From: Martelella alba
GTDB lineage: Bacteria > Pseudomonadota > Alphaproteobacteria > Rhizobiales > Rhizobiaceae
Direction of reading: 5' to 3'
DNA length: 64,000 bases
Assembly (NCBI RefSeq): GCF_006516955.1
Contig: NZ_VHLG01000008.1
Location: forward strand, 124,001-188,000
Of this stretch, positions 57,365-64,000 are shown one piece after another. Numbering within the stretch: the stretch's first letter is position 1; the number at the start of each line of letters is the position of its first letter. Below the pieces are notes generated by a model. The model ran no database searches, was not told the origin of the DNA, and worked only from the letters and a program-made list of their open reading frames with translations. The position numbers were made by a program, and so were the translations under genes.

Positions 57365-58117
57365 ATGCTGTTCGATATGAAAATGTCGCGCAGGGGTTTC
57401 CTGCTCGGCGCACTAGTCACCACAACTGCTCTCGCTGGGTGCGCAAGCACCGGCACTACGGTTGCCCCTCCAGAACCCAAAACCAACTATGCATTGATGT
57501 ATGGTCCGGAAACAGACGGCGGATTTGAAATCCCGGCTGTTCCGTGGCAGCAGATCGGTACGGAATATCTGCGCCAGCGTGTCAAGGACCCGACGGGCGA
57601 GCCTCCCGGCACACTCGTGGTCGATACGACAAACCGCTTCCTTTATCTGGTTGAAGACAATGGCACCGCCATGCGCTACGGCGTTGGTGTCGGTCGCGCC
57701 GGGTTTTCCTGGGGCGGAGAAGGCGTGATCCAGTGGAAGCAGGAATGGCCGAAGTGGTTCCCGCCGCAGGAAATGATTGCCCGCGATCCCGAACTGAAGA
57801 AATATTCGGAAAAGAACGGCGGCATGGAAGCTGGCCTGATGAACCCGCTCGGTGCCCGTGCTCTCTATATTTACGAGAACGGCAAGGACACGCTCTATCG
57901 CGTCCACGGCAATCCGGAATGGAATTCCATCGGCAAGGCCGTTTCGTCCGGCTGTATCCGCATGCTGAATCAGGACATTATCGATCTTTACAATCGCGTT
58001 CCCGCCGGCAGCCGCATCATCGTCAAGCAGCCGCCAGCAAGCACGATGCAGGTTTCAGCACCTGTCGCACCGCAGCCGCCAGCGAATCAGACGATCGCCG
58101 ACATCACCCGCGGGTGA
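57365..58117 (+). CDS. L,D-transpeptidase (ErfK/YbiS family), probable lipoprotein
   Basis: A 250-residue YkuD-domain enzyme. The N-terminus has SRRGFLLGALVTTTALAGC: a twin-arginine-like pair followed by a lipobox with Cys (about residue 26). The catalytic region is YRVHGNPEWNSIGKAVSSGCIRM (in segments; about 180-203), with the His and the nucleophile Cys. It probably acts in the periplasm to form 3-3 links or attach proteins to peptidoglycan. It ends with an Ala/Pro/Gln tail. It is one of two L,D-transpeptidases here. Confidence 0.9.
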   Translation: MLFDMKMSRRGFLLGALVTTTALAGCASTGTTVAPPEPKTNYALMYGPETDGGFEIPAVPWQQIGTEYLRQRVKDPTGEPPGTLVVDTTNRFLYLVEDNGTAMRYGVGVGRAGFSWGGEGVIQWKQEWPKWFPPQEMIARDPELKKYSEKNGGMEAGLMNPLGARALYIYENGKDTLYRVHGNPEWNSIGKAVSSGCIRMLNQDIIDLYNRVPAGSRIIVKQPPASTMQVSAPVAPQPPANQTIADITRG

Positions 58118-58122
58118 GATAT

Positions 58123-58150
58123 ATATCTGTCCGGAGCCGGACAGATATTT
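58123..58150 (+). terminator. First terminator after the L,D-transpeptidase gene
   Basis: ATATCTGTCCGG and CCGGACAGATAT pair perfectly around AG, followed by TT and TTGC. It is 6 bases after the stop. Confidence 0.8.
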
Positions 58151-58163
58151 TGCAAACACCCAG

Positions 58164-58190
58164 ATCGCCGGCACCAAGCCGGCGATTTGC
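58164..58190 (+). terminator. Second terminator, between convergent genes
   Basis: ATCGCCGGC and GCCGGCGAT form a 9-bp stem around ACCAA, followed by TTGCTTT. The HxlR gene ends at 58193 on the other strand. Confidence 0.8.
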
Positions 58191-58192
58191 TT

Positions 58193-58567
58193 TCAACGCT
58201 GATCGTAACGCTGACGCGCCTGGTCGATTTCATCGAGATGATCGAGGACCCAGTCACCAAGCGCCAGTACCGGAACGCTGAGAGAACGGCCAAGATCGGT
58301 CAGCTCATACTCCACCTGAGGCGGCGTCGTGGGATAAGTGGTGCGGTTGACCATGCCGTCGCGCTCCAGCGCTTTGAGCACCCGCGTCAGCATCTGCTGC
58401 GAGATCCCATCAACACTGCGCTTCAACGCGTTGAAACGCATTGGCCCGTTATGATCGAGCGAAACAATCACAAGCACGGTCCATTTGTCGCCGACGCGCT
58501 GCAGCACCGGTGCGACACGGCCGCAGGCGCCGCTCAGGCGGGTGGTTCTGGGGACAGTCAAATTCAT
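58193..58567 (-). CDS. HxlR-family transcriptional regulator
   Basis: About 124 residues with a winged helix. Segments are VLQRVGDKWTVLVIVSL, MRFNALKRSVDGISQQMLTRVLKALERDGMV and YELTDLGRSL, read in parts, all typical of HxlR. A Cys near residue 14 (SGACGRVAP) could sense redox, as in YodB-type members. It is divergent from an NAD(P)H reductase gene and very likely controls it. The ATG at 58565-58567 follows AAGGACCAGG; an ATG 42 bases upstream is possible. Confidence 0.9.
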   Translation of the reverse strand: MNLTVPRTTRLSGACGRVAPVLQRVGDKWTVLVIVSLDHNGPMRFNALKRSVDGISQQMLTRVLKALERDGMVNRTTYPTTPPQVEYELTDLGRSLSVPVLALGDWVLDHLDEIDQARQRYDQR

Positions 58568-58568
58568 A

Positions 58569-58633
58569 TGACCTGGTCCTTCAATTTTACGCTCTTGCGC
58601 ATGGTTCATACTACGCTTACTTACACCAGGTCA
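58569..58633. promoter_or_regulatory. Inverted repeat in the HxlR/reductase divergent region
   Basis: TGACCTGGT (58569-58577) and ACCAGGTCA (58625-58633) are 9-bp inverted arms about 47 bases apart, between the divergent genes. They might serve the HxlR protein, but spacing is large and the role is inferred. Confidence 0.35.
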
Positions 58634-58733
58634 CTTTTTTTGACCACCCCATGCGCCCCAGGGACCTCCCACCCTCAGGGGCTGTCCTCGGTGCCCCCTC
58701 CCAGCACCGGAACACGATCCAAGGAGTATGATT

Positions 58734-59321
58734 TTGAAACTGAACATTATTATCGGAAGCACGCGCCCCGGTCGCGTTGGCCCCACCATTGGCAAGTGGT
58801 TTGAGAAGTTCGCACGCGAAAACAGCGACTTCGAAGTTGAACTGGTTGATCTGGCCGATTTCAAGCTGCCGCTGCTTGACGAAGCCAACCACCCGGTCAT
58901 GCAGCAGTATGAGCATGAGCACACCAAGAAATGGAGCGCCAGCGTTGCATCTGCCGATGCTTTTGTCTTCCTGACACCGGAATATGACAGCTTCCCGCCC
59001 GCTTCTCTTCTGAACGCACTTCAGGCTCTGGTGAAGGAATGGGCCTACAAGCCCGCCGGCATCATGAGCTATGCTTTCGTTTCGGCTGGCCTGCGTGCCG
59101 CCATGCCGCTGCGCCTGCAGCTGAACGCGCTCAACATCCACGCCATTCCGCAGGGCGTTCCGATCCCGTTCTTCCCGCAGTTCATCAATGATCAGGGTGA
59201 ATTCACCCCGAATGAACTGACCGAACAGGGCGCCAAGGCGATGCTCGACGAGCTGGCCAAGTGGGCCCCTGCCCTGATCGCCATGCGCGAAGAAGAAAAG
59301 AAGGCCTCCCAGGCTGCCTGA
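58734..59321 (+). CDS. NAD(P)H-dependent FMN/quinone reductase
   Basis: A 195-residue flavodoxin-like reductase. The FMN loop is IIIGSTRPGRVGPTI (about 4-18). TPEYDSFPPASLLNALQAL (in parts) is the flavin/quinone site. Such enzymes reduce quinones or azo compounds with two electrons. TTG at 58734 sits 8 bases after AAGGAG and gives MKLNIIIGS. The ATG at 58728 is only one base after it, so the TTG is favoured. It is divergent from the HxlR gene. Confidence 0.92.
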   Translation: MKLNIIIGSTRPGRVGPTIGKWFEKFARENSDFEVELVDLADFKLPLLDEANHPVMQQYEHEHTKKWSASVASADAFVFLTPEYDSFPPASLLNALQALVKEWAYKPAGIMSYAFVSAGLRAAMPLRLQLNALNIHAIPQGVPIPFFPQFINDQGEFTPNELTEQGAKAMLDELAKWAPALIAMREEEKKASQAA

Positions 59322-59353
59322 TCTGCCGGTCCCGGTGATTGAAAACGATGAAA

Positions 59354-59374
59354 GCCGCCGGTGCTCCCGGCGGC
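59354..59374. terminator. Terminator hairpin, left copy at repeat 4
   Basis: GCCGCCGGTGCTCCCGGCGG plus C forms a strong hairpin. It is followed by TTCAGACTGTTGATAAACC, the end of the repeat. Minus-strand reading gives TTTCATCGTTTT after it. Confidence 0.8.
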
Positions 59375-59583
59375 TTCAGACTGTTGATAAACCTTGCCCC
59401 TTTTTCTGGCGTCATGCCTGTGCTTGGTCCACAGGCATCCAGCCGCCGCGCGTCCGCGCGGCGAAAGGACTTGTCTATTCAATGCCTTATCTGGATCCCC
59501 GTGACAAGCGCGGGGATGACGACGGAGGGAGGGTCAGTTCCATCTCAAACGTGCAATATGAATGGCTTTGTCAGCAGCCTGAA
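59375..59583 (-). repeat. Terminator-associated repeat element, copy 4 (209 bp)
   Basis: Flanked by hairpins at 59354 and 59584 that differ at one base. Left end TTCAGACTGTTGATAAACC, right end GGCTTTGTCAGCAGCCTGAA. The body has CGTCATGCCTGTGCTTGG, GCATCCAGCCGCCGCG, GATCCCCGTGACAAGC and GGGGATGACGACGGAGG. It has the orientation of the downstream minus-strand ABC transporter gene, which is transcribed into it. Confidence 0.85.
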
Positions 59584-59604
59584 GCCGCCGGCGCTCCCGG
59601 CGGC
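59584..59604. terminator. Terminator hairpin, right copy at repeat 4
   Basis: GCCGCCGGCGCTCCCGGCGG plus C, followed on the plus strand by TTTTGTCTT. It is 13 bases after the stop of the ABC transporter gene (59617) on the minus strand. Confidence 0.8.
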
Positions 59605-59616
59605 TTTTGTCTTGCC

Positions 59617-61350
59617 TCAGATATCCGCCCCGACGGCACCAAACTGAGCGGCATGGAGCCGTGCATAGGCACCACCGGCAGCGATCAGCGCTGCATGACT
59701 GCCGCTTTCAACAATCCGCCCGGCATCAACCACGACGATACGATCAGCATTGCGGATCGTCGCCAGCCGATGCGCGATCACCAGCGTGGTACGGCCTTTT
59801 GAAAGTGCTTCCAGCGATTGCTGGATCGCCCTTTCTGTCTCGCTGTCCAGTGCTGAAGTGGCCTCGTCAAGAATCAGAACCGGCGGGTTCTTCAGAAAGA
59901 TCCGCGCGATCGAAAGCCTCTGTTTCTGACCGCCGGAAAGCTTGACGCCGCGTTCGCCAATCACCGTATCGAGCCCGTCCGGCATGGCGTCAATGACGGT
60001 ATCAAGACGCGCCATGCGCGCGGCGTCCATGATTTCTGTATCCGTAGCATCAAGCCGGCCATAGGCGATATTCTCCCGCACCGTTCCGCCGAACAGAAAC
60101 ACATCCTGCTGAACAATGCCGATCGAGGCTCTGAGTGAGGCAAGCGTCATGGCGCGGATATCGGTTCCGTCAATGCTGATCGCCCCGCCGGTTGCCTCGT
60201 AAAAGCGCGGCAACAGCGAGCAGATCGTAGTCTTTCCAGCCCCTGACGGACCGACAAAGGCAATCGTTTCACCGGGTTCGATATCGAGGCTGATATCGAC
60301 AAGCGCCGGCCGTCCCTGGACCGAATAGGAAAAACCGACGCGATCATAACGGATAGCACCAGCAAGGCCGCTAATAGAAACAGCATCCGGTGCGTCGGCA
60401 ATATCAGGCTCCATATCAATGAGTTCGGTGAAACTTTTAAAGCCTGCCACACCCTTGGGATAAAGCTCCAGCATGGCGTTGATCTTGTCGATCGGCCGCA
60501 TGAACACATTGACCAGCAGCAGGAAGGAAACAAAGCCACCCTCCGAAAGCTGACCGGTGATCACGAACCAGGCGCCAGCAACCATCACCATCATCTGCAC
60601 CAGCCGTGTTCCCATATAGGAGAGCGACATGCCGGCAGACATGAACCAGTAGCCTTTCAGCTTGGTGAAGCGATAATTGCGATTGTCGCGATCAAACAGC
60701 CGCTCTTCGTGATTCTCATTGCCAAAGGCCTGAACCACACGCATGCCGCCGACATTTTCTTCAATCCGGGTATTGAAACCGCGCACCCGCTGGAAAATTT
60801 CAGAGGAATTGCGCGTCATGCGCATGCCGTAATGGGTAATGACCCAGCCGATCACCGGCCCAACCAGCGCCGTCATCAGCGCAAGCTGCCAGTTGGTCAA
60901 AGCCATCAGTGCAAAGGCACCAGCAAATGTCATCACGGCAAGGAACACGTCCTCCGGCCCGTGATGGGCAATCTCGCCAATATCTTCGAGATCCTTGGTC
61001 AACCGCCCGACAAGATGTCCGGTCTTGTTGTTATCGAAAAAGCGGAACGACATCTTCTGCACATGAGCAAAGGCAGCGCGGCGCATATCGGTTTCGATAT
61101 TGATGCCGAGGCGATGGCCGAAATAGGTCACCACCGCCATCAAACCGGTATTGAAGATGTAGATCCCGAGCAGTACGAAAGCGGCGATGACGACCAGCCC
61201 CCAGTCACGCGAAGGCAGTAGCCGGTCGATGAAAATCTGGATCGCAATCGGAAAGCCAAGCTCCAGCAGGCCAGACAGGATGGCGCTGCCGAAATCAAGG
61301 ATGAACAGACCCCGATAGGGACGGTAATAGGAAAAGAAACGGCGAAGCAT
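59617..61350 (-). CDS. ABC exporter, fused permease and ATPase
   Basis: A 577-residue MsbA/LmrA-type half transporter. Residues about 1-310 hold six membrane helices (EENVGGMRVVQAFGNE is the usual coupling region). Residues about 330-570 form the ATPase: Walker A GPSGAGKTT (about 362), signature LSGGQKQRLSIAR (about 468), Walker B PVLILDEATSALDSE and the switch VIAHRLATI. It works as a dimer. Lipid, drug or peptide export are all possible. Confidence 0.93.
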   Translation of the reverse strand: MLRRFFSYYRPYRGLFILDFGSAILSGLLELGFPIAIQIFIDRLLPSRDWGLVVIAAFVLLGIYIFNTGLMAVVTYFGHRLGINIETDMRRAAFAHVQKMSFRFFDNNKTGHLVGRLTKDLEDIGEIAHHGPEDVFLAVMTFAGAFALMALTNWQLALMTALVGPVIGWVITHYGMRMTRNSSEIFQRVRGFNTRIEENVGGMRVVQAFGNENHEERLFDRDNRNYRFTKLKGYWFMSAGMSLSYMGTRLVQMMVMVAGAWFVITGQLSEGGFVSFLLLVNVFMRPIDKINAMLELYPKGVAGFKSFTELIDMEPDIADAPDAVSISGLAGAIRYDRVGFSYSVQGRPALVDISLDIEPGETIAFVGPSGAGKTTICSLLPRFYEATGGAISIDGTDIRAMTLASLRASIGIVQQDVFLFGGTVRENIAYGRLDATDTEIMDAARMARLDTVIDAMPDGLDTVIGERGVKLSGGQKQRLSIARIFLKNPPVLILDEATSALDSETERAIQQSLEALSKGRTTLVIAHRLATIRNADRIVVVDAGRIVESGSHAALIAAGGAYARLHAAQFGAVGADI

Positions 61351-61590
61351 TGGGGAAATTTCCGAGGACGCAATAAGGACTGACGACCGACGACGAAACG
61401 CCGTCGCCTTTCACATTCTGACCGGCTCCGCAACGCCTTCCTAGCCGAAACCTGCCGAAATGGCAATTTCGGACGTTCAATGCCGCAAAACTGTCATATA
61501 GCAGTGGAAAGTCGGCGCGCACGATTGAACCCTGCTTACATTCAGGCATTCTCAGTCGCACTGACGGAAAAGCGGGATTGGAGCATCGGC
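61351..61590. other. Divergent promoter region
   Basis: 240 bases between the ABC exporter and CitE-like genes. The longer frame of the CitE-like gene extends into it but lacks a good start. No hairpin stands out. Confidence 0.35.
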
Positions 61591-62283
61591 ATGGATATCC
61601 GAGGCATGAAAGTCTGGCTCAAGAGCAGGCTGGTCAATGACGCAGCAGCACCGCTCGCCACTGACACAGTTCCAGACTGCATCTGTATTCCCGCAAAGGC
61701 GGAGGATAACGCCGACACGTTGCCAGCCCTTGTCCACGCGGCACGGATCCGCTTTTCCGGCCTTCCCGTCTTTCTCATCTGCGAACCAATCTCGCGGGCC
61801 TATAATGTTGCGCAGTTCTGCGAAGCTGCTGGTGCCGGTCCTGACGGGATCATCCTGCGCGGGGTTGAGAATGTCGCCCAGATTCAGATGGCGGAGACAC
61901 TGCTTCGCCTTGCGGAAGCACGCGCTGATCGCACCGAGGGCGCCATCGCCCTTATCGCCATGATCGGCGACAATGGCGCAGGGCTGCTCAATGCCGGTCA
62001 TTTCGTACGCCGTCCCGGCCGTGTCATCGCCCTCGGCTATGATGCCGCCAATCTTTGTTCCGGCCTCGCCGGAAGTGGCGATATCGGCCGCCATGGCGCT
62101 GTCGCCACCATGATGGCCGCACGCATGCTCGGCATTCCGGCGATCGACTTTACCCGCGACAACGGCATTGCCGAGACTTTTGACGATGCCTGCCGCTTCG
62201 CCGCCAATACCGGGTTTTCCGGCAAACTTGCCGAAAACAATGCGCATATCGGCGCCATCAAGGCCGCCTTTGCCGCCCCCTGA
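61591..62283 (+). CDS. CitE/HpcH-like protein with an altered active site
   Basis: About 230 residues. The C-terminal GFSGKLAENNAHIGAIKAAFA resembles the GFxGKxxIHPxQ end of citrate lyase beta-like (CitE/HpcH) enzymes, and ALGYDAANLCSGL matches their FGxDDL segment. The usual metal-binding ETA-GLxN segment reads IGDNGAGLLNA, so the conserved Glu is missing. Enzyme activity is therefore doubtful. The ATG at 61591 follows GGAG. It is divergent from the ABC exporter. Confidence 0.65.
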   Translation: MDIRGMKVWLKSRLVNDAAAPLATDTVPDCICIPAKAEDNADTLPALVHAARIRFSGLPVFLICEPISRAYNVAQFCEAAGAGPDGIILRGVENVAQIQMAETLLRLAEARADRTEGAIALIAMIGDNGAGLLNAGHFVRRPGRVIALGYDAANLCSGLAGSGDIGRHGAVATMMAARMLGIPAIDFTRDNGIAETFDDACRFAANTGFSGKLAENNAHIGAIKAAFAAP

Positions 62284-62289
62284 CGGGGA

Positions 62290-62892
62290 TTAGCCTCTGG
62301 TGACTGTCGGCCGGCGCATCTGGAAGGTCTCGCCGCCATCGCAATAATCAAGATAGCCCATCCGCGCCAGCGGCCGCACTTTCGCCATGTCAAGCAGGCC
62401 ATCCGTCAGTCCATCTTCACGGATATGAATACCGACAACCTGACCGAAGATGATCCGGTTCGGCGTCGGCGCATCATCAAGCGTCTTCGGCGTGATGATC
62501 TCGGTCAGCCGGCATTCAAGCGCGGCATAGGCCTCGCCGACGAAAGGCGCATCAACCAGCTGGCCATCAACCGCAGTCAGCCCGGCGAAATCAAACTCGC
62601 TCATACCGGCTTCCAGTGGCGCTGACGTCATATTCATGGCTTCGGCGAGTTCGCGACCGACCAGGCTGAGCGTGAAAACGCCCGTCGCCGCGATATTGTC
62701 ATGCGAATGCTTCATGCCGCTGGAGGAAAACATTACCAGCTTGGGCTGATCAGCAACAGCGTTGAAAAATGAATAGGGACCGAGATTGGCCCGGCCTTCA
62801 ACGTCGCGTGTCCCGACCCAGGCGATCGGCCGTGGCGAAACAATCGCCTTGAATGGATCATGCGGCAGGCCGTGGGCATTCGTGTCTGTCAT
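62290..62892 (-). CDS. Flavin reductase-like protein (DIM6/NTAB family)
   Basis: About 200 residues with a flavin reductase-like split barrel. Segments are FKAIVSPRPIAWVGTRDVEGRANLGPYSFFNAVADQPKLVMFSS (in parts) and MSAPLEAG-like TSAPLEAGMSEFDFAGL. This pattern is the DIM6/NTAB family that binds FMN. The gene starts 13 bases after the nitroreductase gene, so the two form an operon. Reduction of a flavin or oxidised metabolite is likely; the substrate is unknown. Confidence 0.88.
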   Translation of the reverse strand: MTDTNAHGLPHDPFKAIVSPRPIAWVGTRDVEGRANLGPYSFFNAVADQPKLVMFSSSGMKHSHDNIAATGVFTLSLVGRELAEAMNMTSAPLEAGMSEFDFAGLTAVDGQLVDAPFVGEAYAALECRLTEIITPKTLDDAPTPNRIIFGQVVGIHIREDGLTDGLLDMAKVRPLARMGYLDYCDGGETFQMRRPTVTRG

Positions 62893-62904
62893 GTAGAACA
62901 CCGT

Positions 62905-63489
62905 TCAGATCTCCCCGCGCCACGTGACGATTGCATCCATATCGGGACGGACACGCTCGAATGGCGGCTCGGTGCGGGTGCCGATATGAATGAAGCCAGC
63001 GACTTTCTCCTCCGCTCCCACGCCCAGAAGCGGGAAGGCACGCTCATCAAAGGCATACCATTCACTGAGCCAGGTTGCGCCATAGCCAAAGGCATTGGCG
63101 GCCAGGACCATGTTGTAGCAGGTAGCACCTGCCGACATGACCTGCTCCCAGACCGGGACTTTCGGATGAACCGCCGCGCAGCTTATAACGCCAACAACAA
63201 GCGGTGCACGGGTGAAACGGCTTCGCTCCAACGCCAGACGCTCTTCGCTGGCAGATGGATCATCGGCCTGGACAATCTCCGCCAGCCCCTCACCGACGTC
63301 ATCACGGGCTGTCCCCGCATAAACGACAAAACGCCAGGGCGAAAGCTTTCCGTGATCAGGCACACGGGCGGCAAGCCTGAGGATCGTACCAAGCTCCTCA
63401 CGCGATGGACCGGGTTCGGCAAGCTGCAAAACAGGCGTCGAACGACGGGCGGTCAAAAAACCGATGACGGCTTCGTTTCGGTCAGACAA
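62905..63489 (-). CDS. Nitroreductase-family protein (YdjA-like)
   Basis: A 194-residue FMN-dependent nitroreductase fold. Segments are LTARRSTPVLQLAEPGPSREELG, AARVPDHGKLSPWRFVVYAG, AGATCYNMVLAANAFGYGATWLSEW and ERVRPDMDAIVTWRGE, read in parts. These match the YdjA subgroup. It is the first gene of a two-gene operon with the flavin reductase-like gene. Confidence 0.92.
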   Translation of the reverse strand: MSDRNEAVIGFLTARRSTPVLQLAEPGPSREELGTILRLAARVPDHGKLSPWRFVVYAGTARDDVGEGLAEIVQADDPSASEERLALERSRFTRAPLVVGVISCAAVHPKVPVWEQVMSAGATCYNMVLAANAFGYGATWLSEWYAFDERAFPLLGVGAEEKVAGFIHIGTRTEPPFERVRPDMDAIVTWRGEI

Positions 63490-63594
63490 GGGGAATACCT
63501 CACGGGATTAGGCAAAACGAATGGGAACTTCTTGAAAAGGCCTTTAACTTGCTTTTCAAGTGGGCTTCCACAGGAACAGAGTCAACCGGCAGAC

Positions 63595-64000
63595 ATGATG
63601 CAGCGGCTTAATCGACATATTTCGGCCCTTGGTGCGGCCGCTATCGCGCTTTCACTCATCGCGCTTTCACTGACGCTCGCCAGCCCGGTCGCGGCCAAGA
63701 ACCCCTTTTCCAGCCAGCCAGGCGTCAACGCGGAACCGCTGAAACTTGAGGCGCGGCTGACCGATTCCGGCGCACCGATCTCGACCGGTATTACCTGGCG
63801 CATTTTCCGCACCGCACCAAAGGGTGGCAAGCTGGATCTGGTCGCCACGGCGGAGGGCGGCTCGGCAACGCTTTCCATCCCCCCCGGCGAATATTACATC
63901 AATTGCGCCTTCGGCCATGCCACGGTCACACGCAAGGTCGTCATCCCGGAAGGCGGCATGAAGGATACCCAGACCCTTGTTCTCAATGCCGGTGGCCTGG
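63595..64000 (+). CDS. Exported protein of unknown function (partial, N-terminal part)
   Basis: The frame is open from ATG 63595 to the window end, 135 residues. It starts MMQRLNRHISALGAAAIALS and has a signal peptide with a probable cut after SPVAAK or nearby. A mature part with LKLEARLTDSGAPISTGITW and TLSIPPGEYYINCAFGHATV follows, which looks like a carboxypeptidase-regulatory-like beta sandwich. Similar exported proteins exist in rhizobia, without known function. The signal peptide holds a tandem 15-bp repeat (63643-63672) encoding IALSL twice. Confidence 0.8.
   Translation, partial: MMQRLNRHISALGAAAIALSLIALSLTLASPVAAKNPFSSQPGVNAEPLKLEARLTDSGAPISTGITWRIFRTAPKGGKLDLVATAEGGSATLSIPPGEYYINCAFGHATVTRKVVIPEGGMKDTQTLVLNAGGL

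Overview
The window reads as the chromosome of an alphaproteobacterium of the order Hyphomicrobiales (Rhizobiales), roughly 60% G+C. This rests on gene content and order: the suf operon begins with a second cysteine desulfurase and has an Irr-type iron-control element in front; cspA is followed by rpsU; tpiA-secG-pyrG are clustered; class II DAHP synthase and glutamine-dependent NAD synthetase are present. I see no rRNA, tRNA, CRISPR array, phage or insertion-sequence transposase. The species cannot be fixed from this sequence.

Layout. 1-0.5 kb: end of a large conserved protein. 0.8-5 kb: minus-strand Mla/Mce lipid transport operon (permease with STAS domain, ATPase, MCE protein, lipoprotein). 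5.3-11.5 kb: LpxH-like phosphoesterase, beta-propeller protein, NAD synthetase, DAHP synthase, LysR regulator. 11.7 kb: what looks like the first third of a gene cut off against the glutathione reductase gene. 13.3-14.6 kb: DUF2059 protein and rpiA. 14.9-17 kb: two closely related glycosyltransferase-like genes in divergent orientation around an extremely A+T-rich spacer. 17.3-23.9 kb: phosphoglycolate phosphatase, L,D-transpeptidase, aquaporin, fumC, Lrp-LysE exporter pair. 24.1-31.6 kb: complete suf operon (sufS2-sufB-cupin-sufC-sufD-sufS-sufT-sufA). 31.8-45 kb: housekeeping genes (tyrS, AsmA/YhdP-like giant, peroxiredoxin, DEAD helicase, rpe, purB). 45.8-50 kb: cyclic-di-GMP protein and MFS transporter. 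50.2-57 kb: pyrG, secG, tpiA, parE, cspA, rpsU. 57.4-64 kb: second L,D-transpeptidase, HxlR regulator with divergent NAD(P)H reductase, ABC exporter, CitE-like protein, flavin reductase, nitroreductase and the start of an exported protein.

The most unusual structure is a family of repeats of about 208 bp that sits in four intergenic spaces (0.54, 8.94, 34.5 and 59.4 kb). Each lies exactly between two copies of a transcription-terminator hairpin. At 8.9 kb the 21-bp hairpin is duplicated perfectly; at 59.4 kb with one mismatch. The repeats have related inverted ends and a quasi-palindromic body. This looks like a small non-autonomous mobile element that enters terminators and duplicates the hairpin as its target site, so the host gene keeps a working terminator. 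A second notable signal is a pair of ACCGC-N7-GCGGT palindromes 31 bp apart in front of the Lrp-LysE operon, a likely operator.
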